A stretch of DNA of 64,000 nucleotides from Combretum micranthum. Taxonomy: Eukaryota; Streptophyta; Magnoliopsida; Myrtales; Combretaceae. Below are positions 1 to 11,317 of this stretch, piece after piece (position 1 is the stretch's first letter; the number at the start of each line of letters is the position of its first letter). The notes under the pieces were generated by a model. It saw only the letters and a list, made by a program, of their open reading frames with translations. It was not told the origin of the DNA and made no database searches. The stretch spans positions 98,460-162,459 of the forward strand of contig JAMXBD010002795.1 of assembly GCA_024138025.1 (NCBI GenBank), read 5' to 3'. A program made the position numbers and the translations under genes.

Positions 1-1060
1 TTACAATATTTGAATTGTGTGATCAAGTATGATAGATTAGTCATCAATATTCCTTTTATGCCATAATGTAGTGATGACCTTGATTGTAATGATATTGAAT
101 TTTATGATTTCACCATATATGAAACCACATGAAATCTTGCCTTTCGTAATGTAAATTTCAATGATATATAAATCTTTGATTATGCCATGATATTGCTTTG
201 GTTTGAAATTAGCTTTTAAATATTGATATTCCTATAATATTTTTATTCTTGATGATAGTATAATCAATTGATATGCATGATATGTTGTTATGATTTCTTG
301 TCCAAAATTTTTTGTCACCTAAAAAATCCGATTTTCCATAAAATTGCTAAAACCTAACTTAATAGATTTAGGGTTCATTTGAAAAAAAAAATATATTTTT
401 CATAAAACTAACAAACTTAATGAACTTAAACTGAAAAGATTTCGAAAAATTTTAAAATAACCAACAAACTAAATTTTCTAAAAGAACTACGTGTGGTCTG
501 ATCCCGATTACGGGTACGTAGGCACCTAAATGGGCGACTTAAAATAATGTAAAAAATTATTTTTGTGAATTTATTTGATTTGTTTAGAATATATGAATAT
601 CGATAGAATTTGATAAAATTTGATTAATTTGAATATTTCTAGTTTTTAGATTATATATGATTATCGATGGAATTTTATTAGTATTTTTGTGCACATTAGA
701 CATATGTTTAGATTTGATAAAATAGTTTAGATTTGAAATTAGGGTTTAAAAGAAAGCAATTTAAATAGGAAAGTTAAAGTGGTAACCGTTTAGGTTTTAA
801 TAGTTAGCCCCCGAACTCAAGTTAATTTCTGGTTCTCGTTTCAAAGAACGATTTTTTGCAGATCAGTAGCAAAACCAAAATCAACCTAACCCCATTGGTT
901 TTGGTTTATTTTTTTCTCGACTTTAGTCGAGTGCGACTCCAAAATATGTTTTAAAAATTCAAAATTTCCTTTAATTCTTTAGTCGGGATTCGATTGAATG
1001 GGTTTAGGGTTTAGTACGAATCGGATTAAAGAAAATCGAAAAACCAGGCTCGACAAATTG
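1..1060. other. AT-rich repeat-derived stretch, no gene
   Basis: No open reading frame with recognisable protein similarity is visible. Around 485-533 a GC-richer stretch reads ctacgtgtggtctgatcc followed by gggtacgtaggcacc. This resembles a block I associate with the 3' part of LTRs of some plant Ty3/gypsy elements. The rest is AT-rich, probably old LTR sequence. The assignment is an inference from one short motif. Confidence 0.3.
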
Positions 1061-2078
1061 GAAAAGGTATGACCTTTCCTATTGTTGTATTTGCTTACAA
1101 GTTTAGTTTCTAATCGTTGCCTGTAGGAATAGATATATAAATGAACTTAATTCTATTGGCTTAATTTGTTTTTTCTGGATGTTCTTTGGCTTTAACCAGT
1201 AAAGACCTGACAGACAATGATACTGATGAGGCACCCTGATAATCCTTGTGTGTCGTTGTCCCTAGTAAGAATTGCACTTGGAGATGATTCTGAAAGATAT
1301 AGGTTTATTGGCAATATGGCTGCGGGTTCTAGGGAGTACCCATTCACTATATATGTATATAATTGTTTATTTTTTTATATCTGGTTGTTTTTCAAGAGTC
1401 TGAGTAAACTCCAAAGTTTGGGATTAGAGATCTATGACTCTGAACTGTTGTTGTTTTGCAGGCAAATGAAGATAATAATCATGTTGTTTGCATTTAGTTA
1501 GTTTGCAACGTATATATAGATGTTGTTTGTGCATTTGCATTTTGTTTGTGGACTGACGTACTGGGTGTTTTCGCTCATTCTTTTCTTTTTCAGGTACAGT
1601 GATTGAGATATTGTTATGACTTGTCTAGTTATGACTTGTATTTTGATCATGGGGATGGCGATGGTGGACCTAACTACCCTGTAGAGGAATAATGTTATAC
1701 AGGACCTATGAAAAGGATTTCTGAGTTATTGAAGATTTTTAAAACAATATTTTGATTATTATCTATCTTTTTGAGGATTTGAAGCATTGGTTTTTATGTA
1801 ATATTTTATTAGACAGATTATATGATTTTAATTTGAAGTTAGATCTTTTCTGGATTATTTGTTCGCTTTGGTTTGCCAACATGGGTTTAATTTTATATTA
1901 CAGGAGATATTTGAAAGTTATAATTACGGTTTTGTACCTTCTGGAGTACCCTTAATTGTGAGTTCATGGAGATTTTATATATGTTTTTTTTTTTGTGAAA
2001 TTTAGATTTAGAGCCTTTACTTGTCCTCTTTTAAGAAAGGACACGTGGCGGGTGTAATATCTTATTTTAGGCGTTACA
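1061..2078 (+). repeat. LTR fragment, second repeat family (copy 1)
   Basis: This stretch is similar in order and spacing to about 25230-26146. Shared landmarks are gatactgatgaggcaccctg (1217 area) versus gatactaacgaggcgtcctg (25370 area), the segment ccttgtgtgtcgttgtcc, catatatgtatata, and the end ggacacgtggcgggt followed by gcgttaca. The right end ...GCGTTACA has the CA terminus of an LTR and is followed by tcatg. I could not find the left TG end or a matching target duplication, so the left boundary is approximate. The 94-residue reading frame starting at 1217 lies inside this repeat and is not a gene. Confidence 0.55.
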
Positions 2079-2083
2079 TCATG

Positions 2084-3757
2084 ATTCCTACATAAGTTTC
2101 CTATTTTTAAGAACCTTAAAATTGGAATTTTGTTTAAGGAAAACTTAGAAAAAACTTTTACTAAAACTCAACAATTTACCCCCTCCATGAAAGATATTTA
2201 CAAAACCTTTCTTCATTTATTTTGGAGCAACAATCATTAAGATCATGTATCTAATAAAAATATATATCAATATCAAATGATTTCCAAAGAATAGGAGTAT
2301 TTTTATACATGCCATAGAGTATCTAAATAAAGTAAGACTTTGAAAAATATGAAAAACAAAGGTTGAAATGTTTAGGACGAATCTGTTCCTCCCCATTCCA
2401 ACCCTTAAACGACCTTCGATTTAAAAATAACCTTAGAAATAAATTTAACATCCCAAAGTAGGTAGAAAAATGACTACTCATATGCAAAATTCCAAGTTAA
2501 AATGAGCAATTATGGTTGTTTTAAGTTGAAACTTCCATAACCCGAGAAAATGACATGAATAGTGAAATAGAATAGAAATTTGAATAGGATTCTATGGAAT
2601 ACCATTCCAAGTATTCCTTTATTTAGGTAATGAGGAGTTTGGAGTTTCCTACCTCGAAGATTATTTGATAAAACTCACCATGGCCGACTGAGTTTATCTC
2701 CTATTTTGTGTACTTATGTTTATGTTTGAATATAGAATCACTAGAGATAGGAAAAAAATAAAATGGGATATGCATGTGGGAATTTATATGGAAATGATCG
2801 TGATCGTGGTGTTTTGTTAAAATAATCTAAGTATATCGGAACTTAGATGGTTGTAAACTAATTATTGTCTTTTTTATACGATGTTGATATGTTTGCAAAT
2901 ATTTTCTATGATCACCCTAAAGATATTCATATATACATTAGTACAAATTAATTAAATTGATCATGCATGTCATAAGAAGGTTGTGTTGCATTTGCTACTA
3001 CAACCCTCAATGGGATGAGAGAATAACAATGGGTTAGTAGTAGCCTCGAAAATCTACAAGTTTTGTGGCATGTAGTAGCTCAAAAGTCTACAAAACACTA
3101 TTTTTGAACTGTATCTATGTGCCTGTAACCCCTAACCCCCGAATGGAGGGCGTAAGTCCATTCAAACTTATGGTTTCTGGTTGACCATATTATTGCTTAT
3201 CATGTAGATGTTTGCATTTCACTTACTTGTTTAAACTAACTTTTTGACTTCTTTCAATGAATACTTTATTTTGAGAATATTCTCACTAAGCTAGTTGCAT
3301 TTGCACCCAACAGATTTTTTATATGTAGGTTCACTTGTTTTTGTACCCAAGATCACCTTTTACTCAAGTAAGACATATGATTTTTGGAAAAGCTTTTGGG
3401 AGAATTCTACTTAAAGACTTTAGACTAGATTTCCTTTAAAATCTCCTAGTTTATAGTTATTTGTTTTAAGCAAGATTATAATAGGATTATGATTCTTGGA
3501 GAATTTTATTGGAAGAATGCCTCCGTGAGGATGTAAAACTATTGATCTTTAAGTTATGAATATGCATGTTTAAGTATTTCTTATACGCATATTATTGCTA
3601 TCTTGAACTCCATTTCCCATCAATGTTTCCTATTGTTGTGATAACACGCCTTGCATATTGTATCAAAGCTTTTGCATGACTAAGGAAAGTCATTTATAAC
3701 CTTGATATCATATGAGGCACACGACCATATTTAGAGTACCCTCTAGGACGTGATAGT
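2084..3757 (+). repeat. Truncated solo-LTR-family copy
   Basis: This matches the 3' half of the long LTR units at 12881-20879 and 28174-32468. Landmarks include gcaaaattccaagttaaaatgagcaa (around 2484; compare 19540 and 31140), the cgaagattatttgat/gactgagttt block, tcactaagctagttgca (3284), the gcatgactaaggaaagtcat block (3672), and the final stretch tagagtaccctctaggacgtgata. The expected end GCGTGACA has decayed to GTGATA. The left part is missing or lies beyond the neighbouring second-family LTR, so no target duplication can be assigned. Confidence 0.6.
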
Positions 3758-4480
3758 GAAAACTTTTCAAAAGACTTTATTTGCATACAAACAATTTATA
3801 TTCATTCTCTTGAGAGCTTTTTTTTTATTTTCATTTTGTTTTTACTAATTGCAAATCATGAAATTGTTGTGATCAAGTGGTGTAAAACTTGCATAGCTTA
3901 TCATCTCACTATTATTTATTTTATTTGGTGTTTAATAAAGTGATGTATAAAGTTCTTTATTTATTTTCTAGCATCATATTTATTATTATTTATTCCATGA
4001 TTATGCCATAAATTGTTAAATTACAATTAAAATAGATAATCATTTGAAGATAAATTCAACTTACATCTTAGGTTTAATCTAAATTAATTTTGGTTTATCG
4101 ATCGACTCTATTTGATTAGTTTATTTGTCCAACTTGATATATAGTTATTTTAGAATTTATGGTGCAATATTTTGAAAATGAAACTAAAATTTTTTTAAAA
4201 GTTAAAACGCATTTTTTTTATCTTATACCATTTGTTAAAGTAAATAAAAGAAAAGTGAATGTTTGATTAGTTCAGTAATGGATAGATATAAGATGAGTGT
4301 AAAGTGGAAATATTTTCGGCTAAATTGTTATTCTTTTTAATCCGTAATTAAAGGAATAAAAATATTAGATAATTATTAAAATACCTTTAGAAAAATTAAA
4401 GTATTTTTTTTTATTTGGCCGTTAATTAAAGTATTGTTTAAACAAGGGAAAATATCTCTTTCTTTGATTTGGTTTCCTTT
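3758..4480. other. AT-rich intergenic stretch
   Basis: About 720 bases between the LTR fragment and the transporter gene. It holds homopolymer A/T runs and no supported gene, RNA or transposon end. The last 200 bases are the probable upstream region of the transporter gene. Confidence 0.5.
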
Positions 4481-4575
4481 CCCTCCCCTTTATAAGATTT
4501 CTTTTGCTTTGTTTAATAGTTGCCGAACATTGTACGACTTCATAATTGAATATTCCATTATTTTATATACATAAA
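4481..4575 (+). promoter_or_regulatory. Candidate core promoter of the transporter gene
   Basis: Two TATA-like stretches precede the ATG at 4704: ctttataag near 4488 and tttatatacataaaa near 4561-4575. They lie roughly 215 and 135 bases upstream of the start codon, which would leave a plausible short 5' leader. A pyrimidine-rich run (ctttccctcccc) sits just before the first. No transcript evidence is available, so the choice between the two is open. Confidence 0.35.
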
Positions 4576-4703
4576 AATGGCTAGACGAAAAAGCCATCCA
4601 CGTGCGAAAAGCGAAAGCGAGATTCTACCGGTAGCCTTTGCAAATTGTTCCCAATTTCGCAAAACAAAATCCAAACATCGACCACAGACACAGCCCACCC
4701 GGC

Positions 4704-5220
4704 ATGGGTCTCACCGACGAACCCGAAACCACCCTTCTCCTCCCTTCAAGCACCACCGCTGCAGCCAAAACCCCAAACGACAGCTTCCACTTCGCCTACA
4801 TAATCTTCTTCACACTGGGTCTCGGCTTCCTCCTCCCATGGAACTCCTACATCACCGCCGTCGACTACTTCACCTACCTCTATCCGGACGCTTCCGTCGA
4901 CCGGATCTTCGCCGTCGTGTACATGGTCGTCGCCCTCTTCTTTCTCGTCATCATCGTTCTCTTCTCCCACAAGTCAGACGCTTATGTGAGAATCAATCTG
5001 GGTTTGGCTCTTTTCGTTGTGGCTTTGGTTATAGTGCCTTTAATGGATGTGACTTACATTAAGGGTCGGGTCGGGTTGTATGATGGATTTGATGTGACTG
5101 TTGGGGCTGTTGGTTTGTCGGGTTTAGCTGATGCTCTTGTCCAAGGTGGGATTATTGGATCTGCTGGTGAAATGCCTGAAAGATACATGCAGGCTGTTGT
5201 TGCCGGGACTGCGGCTTCAG
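4704..5220 (+). CDS. ENT1-like: ENT exon 1
   Basis: It encodes the N-terminus through the end of the fifth hydrophobic segment. The ATG at 4704 was chosen because the residues after it (MGLTDEPETTLLLPSS) resemble the short acidic N-terminus of plant ENT1 proteins. The in-frame ATG at 4638 would add 22 residues of unrelated composition. The donor is ttcag/gtacgg at 5220/5221. The frame read through the donor adds 12 spurious residues before a stop at 5256. Confidence 0.9.
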
Positions 5221-6145
5221 GTACGGGTTTCTATGCACGTTTCTTCTTGTTGGTTTGATGTAATTTTGCAGTGATTGTTTTGGGTACGATATATGTTATG
5301 TCCAGCTTCTACTGTTTAGTAGCTGAAAAGTTTTGCACTGATTTAGTGACTTTGGGAGTTTAGTTATGTTTTGGTTCAATTCGGTTATTGGCTTTGTAAT
5401 TGGGTTTGATTTAGCTGGCACAATCAAAATTTGGTTTAATTTGGGTTGCTTTGAATTAGACCCTTAAATACTGAGCTAAAGTCAAAGGAATTGGATTTCC
5501 ATTTTAGTTGCAAAGAAATTTCTGTTGTATTTGGCATGATAGGACTATGATGACATAGAATGCTTAATTCAAAGCAACAACGCCAAATCCTATGGAACTC
5601 GTTTTGGCTTTGCACTATATGCAATATATATACCGTCAGAATGCTGTAATTTAGAATGGAACTCTTGCATGAGTTTTGACTTTCGTAAGAGGAATCTGTT
5701 TGGTTTATTTCCTAAGACATGAGCTGAACTACCGAGCTTTCTTTTCTCCAAGTTGGGGATTCCTCCTCTCCGTTGGTTTCTCCACGATTGAAGAAAATTT
5801 TGAAGTTCTGTATTTGCCTTTTTAGTTTCTGTTCAGAATTGTGTTTTGTGAATATCAATATTCTTGTTGAGCTTCCTGTGTTGATTTTCCAAATAGTGGT
5901 GGTTTCTAATAGTGCGATGAATTCTTGAGACTTGAGTTGTAGACAGACTGTCTTGTTCTAACTCAGATTGCTCTTGCTCAGGAAACTTTTTTGTAGATCT
6001 TTAAGCATCTGTGAAACTGTATGTATTCACATTGCACTGGTAATAAAGAAACTTGATTAATTCTTCAAGAGCCTTTTGTCGGTTTCTTGCTCCACAAAGA
6101 GAACTATTGCTCAATGCTTTCTAATCTATCTTGTTTGAAATTGAA

Positions 6146-6183
<38 letters not shown>

Positions 6184-7216
6184 CTATATGGGTCCATTTG
6201 GATTGTTTTATTCTCATCTATGTCTATATTTGTATCTAAACTTTATATGTAAAGGTGTCTGATTTGCAGCTATATTTTATTTATATTCTATCTGTATTTG
6301 GTCTGTTTGATATTTTCATGAGAATTGTCATATATTTTTTTATAATCAATTCATTAGAAAAAGTTTGAAAAAAATATCTACCGTTAGCTATTTATCATCT
6401 GCCAGATACCAAACGAACCCATAGAGATATATATATTTTTTAATTTGGAGTGATAGAAAATTTGACCTTTGACGTTTACACTGTAGGTGTTCTTATATCT
6501 TTCTTAAGGATTGTCACCAAGGCATCGTACACACAAGATGCCCAAGGTTTGAGGAAAAGTGCTATCCTCTATTTTACTGTCGGTATTGTGATTATGGTGG
6601 TATGCATTATTTTCTACAATTTGGCACATAGACTCCCAGTCATTAAGTATTACAAGGATCTGAAGGTCCAGGCCATAAATCAAGAGAAAGCAGAGAAAGG
6701 TGTTCTAACTGGATCATTATGGAGAAGATCACTGTTGAATACTGTAGGCAGTGTCAAGTGGTATGGATTTGGTATTGTTCTCATCTACATCGTAACCCTG
6801 TCTATATTCCCTGGTTTTATTACTGAAGATGTGCATCTAAACTTCTAAAGGACTGGTACTCGATAATTCTAATCACGGGCTACAATATCTTTGACCTTGT
6901 TGGCAAGTCCTTGACTGCATTCTATCTTCTGGAGAATGAAAAGATTGCCATCTGGGGCTGTGTTGCAAGGCTGTTGTTTTTCCCTCTATTTTATGGATGT
7001 TTGCATGGCCCTGCATTCTTTCGAACGGAGATCCCGGTGAGCATCTTGACCTGCCTTTTGGGGCTTACAAATGGGTACTTGACTAGCGTTTTGATGATTT
7101 TGGCTCCTAAAGCTGTCCAGATACAGCACGCAGAAACAGCAGGCATCGTGATTGTCTTATTTTTAATTATTGGTCTTGCTGTTGGTTCAGTTATTGCGTG
7201 GTTTTGGGTCATTTAG
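4704..7216 (+). CDS. ENT1-like: Equilibrative nucleoside transporter (ENT1-like), two exons with one frameshift
   Basis: A membrane carrier of the SLC29/ENT family, which moves nucleosides across plant membranes. Plant ENT1-type members are described as proton-coupled. Exon 1 is 4704-5220 and exon 2 is 6487-7216. The GT-AG intron is 1266 bases and splits a glycine codon (tca g / gt gtt). The product would be about 415 residues, normal for the family, with about 11 hydrophobic segments. TM1 carries the ENT hallmark LLPWNSYITAVDYF. The TM4-5 region has AGEMPERYMQAVVAGTAASG. The C-terminus has GLTNGYLTSVLMILAPK and ends AWFWVI. Reading is continuous except at about 6837. There, after EDVH, one base is missing, so the literal frame ends at a stop at 6846-6848 while the conserved LKDWYSI segment continues in another frame. 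Either a consensus error or a recent null allele would explain this. Family identity is very secure; function of this copy is not. Confidence 0.93.
5221..6486 (+). other. ENT intron with a (CT)n(TA)n microsatellite
   Basis: A 1266-base intron with a gt start and ctgtag end. At about 6145-6183 it contains a compound dinucleotide run, (CT) followed by (TA), which is likely to vary in length between individuals. The small reading frame on the minus strand at 5436-5624 is not supported by any similarity. Confidence 0.75.
6487..7216 (+). CDS. ENT1-like: ENT exon 2, containing the single-base break
   Basis: It encodes the large cytoplasmic loop (around KDLKVQAINQEKAEKG) and the C-terminal membrane half. 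The first part reads in one frame to about 6836 and the second from 6845 to the tag stop at 7214-7216 in the frame one base earlier. The segment between them fits a one-base deletion immediately after the codon for His of EDVH. A second oddity is Trp in IAIWGC where I expect Gly from the family (one-base change ggg to tgg). Confidence 0.9.
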
Positions 7217-8127
7217 CTAAAGCAGTTCTTCTGTATTTAGTTTCAAAACTACAATCACGCTGGATATTTAATCCGGACATCAAGATATATGCTGCTTCAG
7301 CATCATGTAATATAACTACTCACTATTGTTATCCTTGGCCATCAGGGGTTGTCAACCGTCAACTGTTATTATATTTCCTTATTTGATCTCTTGAGCATGG
7401 ACCCTTTATTTGATCTATTCATCATCAAGTGAAAAAGTGCTTGAGGATGGATTGTAGCTAAAATGGGGTGGCTAAAAGTGGCTTCAAATTACCAAGTCAG
7501 GAGTCCAACTTCATCGATTCAGGTTGATAGCAGTGCAAGGCATTTAGTTTTACGGTTGCATCTGGACTTTAAATTGATCAAGCTATGTAACGTAAGTGCT
7601 GCAGAAAGAGGATGAAGATCCTGGGTGAGCCCCATGTCATGTGAAATCATTTTATGGCTTCTTTGTACTTAATCCATCTTCTCTAATCCTTTGTTTTAAT
7701 TGATTGTCTATGGTTGTGCAATTATTCAACGCTATTTTTCTTAAAGTGTGCCTTAAAAACTTGGAAAGGGAAATATTAAATACTTTTCTTAAATAAAATT
7801 TCCGGAAGTTAGAACCCCAACTTTACATACGTGAAATTTGAATTTGTGTTTTTCAGTACCGTAAACTCGGGATTATTTTGTAAAAATTCTGATTTATTAT
7901 TATTATTTTAGATTTCTTTACGAACTGAAATTATCCAATTTATTTATTTTATAATCATAACGAGGAGTAAAAATAAAGTACGACGAAACTTTAGTAAAAG
8001 AATTAATTGTGTAATGAATTCAGATTAGTGGCCTATGAATAGATTTTTATTCATACCTTTTGATTGGTTTTTATATAAAAATATTTCTTTTTAATCGCTC
8101 ACGTGTTATGATAGTTGAGTGTCCATC
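7217..8127. other. 3' flank of the ENT gene, intergenic
   Basis: The first 450 bases are likely 3' untranslated region. No canonical AATAAA close to the stop is obvious. The remainder is AT-rich sequence without a supported feature. Confidence 0.4.
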
Positions 8128-8135
8128 ACTTCAAC

Positions 8136-8668
8136 TAGGACTACAAACGAGTGAGCTATTCGCAAGCTAATCGAGCTCGGCTCGGTTCGTTTAACTAAAC
8201 AAGTTGAGCTTAAGCTCCAACTCAAGCTCGTTTAGCTAAACAAGTCAAGCTCGAGTTTGTCCTTAAGCTCGCAAACAAAACTCGTAAACAGACTCATTAA
8301 GGGCTTACGAGCTTAGTTCGTGAACGGCTCGTTTAATATATATATATATTTATATTATTATTATTATATGTTAATATAACATTATATAAAATTATTTTTA
8401 TTAATTTAATATTATAAATATAATTAAAAAATAATTATATATGCTAAACGAGTCGAGTTTAAGCTCGTTTAACTAAACAATCCAAGTCCGAACTTGGCTC
8501 GTTTAGCTAAACGAGTCGAGCTCAAGTTTGAAAAAGCTTAACAAGCTCGGGCCCAAGCTTCATATTCAAGCTCGTTAAAAACCCGAACGGCTCAAGCCAG
8601 TTAAAAAATAAATAAGCCAAGCCCAAGCCAGCAAAAACCCAGCTCAATCCGGCTCGTTTGCACTTTTA
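8136..8668. mobile_element. Non-autonomous hAT-like element
   Basis: 533 bp built from imperfect repeats of the words gctcg, gagctcg and cgtttagctaaac. Its ends are TAGGACTACAAACGAG and, in reverse complement, TAAAAGTGCAAACGAG, an imperfect terminal inverted repeat. It is flanked by 8-bp duplications acttcaac (8128-8135) and acttaaac (8669-8676), 7 of 8 identical, which is the hAT signature. The centre is AT-only sequence with a (TA)n tract. It has no coding capacity. Many plant genomes carry this GAGC/GCTC-rich type. Confidence 0.75.
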
Positions 8669-8676
8669 ACTTAAAC

Positions 8677-9718
8677 TTGTGAAAAAAGGCTGAGAGATAG
8701 GAAAATCCACTATTTATGTTTTTATATAAATCGAGTCTTGTGGTGCTAATGTCTCAGAATCGTGCGGAGGGAAATAAGTCCACTTGCGTTGACGGAGAAA
8801 AGCTCGCTCGATATTATATTAATCGATCCAGGTCAAAAAAGGAAGTAATTGAAATCGAATGATCTCAACTATGATAAGACTAAATATGCGGAACGTAAGC
8901 TGTTGTGGCCCATGGAAAAAAGTATATATTATATGTATACGGCATGTATCTGAAAAATAAAGGTAATTATCTATTGAAATTCAAAAGTTTGAGCCTCGTT
9001 TCAATAGAAGGTGAGGTTTAATAATGTGTATGGTAAGGGTGAAATTGGAAAAGAAAAAAAAATTATGAGAAAGGAAGAAAATATATGGAGATGTCATGTT
9101 GGGTTATTTAAAGCTAGAGTAAAAGGGTGGGAATTGATAGAATTTAATGGAAGCATCTTGACTTTTGAAGTTAACTAGTTTCTCTCCACTTCCAACCCAT
9201 GTGCAGATACGAGGAAGGAATTTAGAAAAATAAAACAACGAATATAAACTTTTTAAGGGATTTCCCCTTCTTTAAAATGGGAAAGGAAACGGAAGATGAT
9301 GGATTTAAAAGATAAAGTTTTTCCTAATACCCAGATCGTCTTCCCCTATAAATCGAAGTAATTAGGAAGGGAAAAAAATGGAATTCCAGAGATAACCATT
9401 CTTTTAAAAAATTTGCTAGCTTTTTAAAGGAAAATATAATAAGTGTACAATAATTGCATGGTGAGAATTATTCAAAAAAGCAATCCATTTTGTTGAACAT
9501 CATTTACACTTAATTTTGATAAGATAAAACTATAAATCAAATTAACGTGCATCAATCTAAATTGATATGTTTTAGTAAACCAAATTGATAATCTTAAGCT
9601 ATTAGGTGAATAAAATTATGACAAAAAATAGCTTAGGCTCAATTTGGTTCTTGTAAAGTTCATATATATAGTAGTCAAGATTAATATGGAATGATTTGGA
9701 TCTATGTGAAACTTTTTA
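8677..9718. other. AT-rich intergenic stretch
   Basis: No gene, structural RNA or element boundary could be supported. There are scattered purine-rich segments such as ggaagagaaaa-like runs near 9050-9100. The stretch ends at the target duplication of the next MITE. Confidence 0.4.
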
Positions 9719-9727
9719 TTACTTTTA

Positions 9728-10058
9728 GGGGAAATTATAAAAACACCCCATAAACTTTAAAGGTAATGTGAATTGACCTCTATATTTTGAAAGCATGTTT
9801 TTTTGCTTCTTAATCTATAAACAATTAGCACGTTGATAACATTTTGTACTTTTTTTTTTTTCGTACAAATCCATGCAAATGTTATACAAAAAGTACATCT
9901 AAGAATAATATAATGTTGTATTTTTTGGACAAAAAAGGACAAAATGTCCTTAACTTTCTAATTTCTTATAGATTAAAAGGTCAAAAACATACTTTCAAAG
10001 TATAGGGGATCAATCCACACTACCCTTAAAGTTTAGTGAGTGTTTTTGTAATTTACAC
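9728..10058. mobile_element. Mutator-like MITE
   Basis: 331 bp, almost entirely an imperfect hairpin. The left arm GGGGAAATTATAAAAACACC pairs with the right arm ending GTTTTTGTAATTTACAC, and the similarity continues about 70 bases inward (aactttaaaggtaatgtg versus its inverse). It is flanked by 9-bp duplications ttacttttа (9719-9727) and ttattttta (10059-10067), 8 of 9 identical, as expected for MULE insertion. The minus-strand reading frame at 9757-9942 is inside the hairpin and is not a gene. Confidence 0.8.
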
Positions 10059-10067
10059 TTATTTTTA

Positions 10068-11317
10068 TTCACAGGACACCACAACAGATTTGTACCAATT
10101 GAAATTAGTCTGGATCATTTGATGTTATAATGTCGATGAAGCTCCAGGAGTCTAGACCATATGGAAGACCACTCAAAAAATAGAATAGACTCCAAGAAGC
10201 AAGTGATGAAACAGTCCAGATCATTTGCAAAAGGTCTAGACCTGTTATATTTTAACTACTTATTAAAGTGCATTTAATGCAAGATTTTCTTTAGGAGATT
10301 TGTGCTTGACGCCCACAATATTGAAGGCATATAAATAAGCTTATGGGTCATTTAAACAACTAACTTTTAAGCTTTCATTTGCTATCTAACAAAAGAATTA
10401 AGTGCTTCTTGTGTTTGTCATCACGTAAATCATTTTGCCTATAATTAGAGTGTAAGAGAGTGTGATGCTTAGAAAATTCATTTGTGAATTGTTATAAAAG
10501 CACTACACTCATAATTGTTGAGTGAAACACTTGTTGTAGCTCTTTGAGCATCGAGTTTTGCATGTGATTAATAAAGTGTGTGTGAAGTCCTCATAAGAAA
10601 CATTGGGTGATTATAGAGACTACGAGGTGGACAGAACTCCACATTAAAAACCTAAGCTTGATCTTCTTACCCTTACTCTCTTTTTATTTTTGCATTGTAT
10701 CTTAGTTACACTTGTCATTTAGACATTTATTATTTTTGAATATTAGATAAATCTGCAAATTTTGTAAAAACTCATTAATACTCAATTCATCTCAACCCCT
10801 CCTCCCTGGCTTAAGATGTGACTAGTCATGAATGACTTTGTGCACTTTTTGGTGATGTTAGAGATAGCTCGGGCTTCTATGATACCCGAGTTTTTTCTTA
10901 ACTTATACGTAGTGAGAACCACTAGATTTTTAGTGTATTTAGGTAGTTAATAATAGTTTAGAAGTAAATTGCATGAATATAAGCCACTAAGTATTAATAG
11001 AAAATTTATTCTTATGAGATCCAGAATCTAAACTCTGTTTTTAATTTTATTGTCTTGAAATAATTAACGTTTTGCCTGTATATCAATCAATATTTGTCTG
11101 ATGCCATAGTTTATTCATCTTACATACGTCCAAAACTTTAATTTTTCGCAACTGCACCCAAATTCCTTTCAAATTGCAAAATCTATTTACCGTAAAACTT
11201 CTAGGCAAGAGTAAACTTGATTAATTTCATAAAGTTTTTATGCATTAATTGCTGAAATGACATTTTCAAAATAAACTTATCTTACTTGCTTGCAAAAGAA
11301 GCATGTGTGAATTGAAA
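10068..11317 (+). repeat. Probable LTR-retrotransposon remnant
   Basis: A TATA-like gcatataaataagc lies near 10327-10340. It is followed by roughly 480 bases with the composition of an LTR R/U5 region, ending near cctcctccctggct at about 10800. I see no matching second LTR, primer-binding site or coding remnant, so this is an inference from layout. The remaining 400 bases before 11318 are AT-rich and unassigned. Confidence 0.35.

Noticed and set aside
1217..1501. 94-residue frame near the left end
   Set aside because: It lies inside an LTR of the second family; the similar stretch at about 25370 does not keep the frame open.
4746..4970. Acidic minus-strand frame over ENT exon 1
   Set aside because: Antisense shadow of the ENT coding sequence.
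4577..5062. 161-residue plus-strand frame, basic and proline/histidine-rich
   Set aside because: It overlaps ENT exon 1 in another frame; composition is the shadow of Pro/Ser/Leu-rich codons in the real gene.
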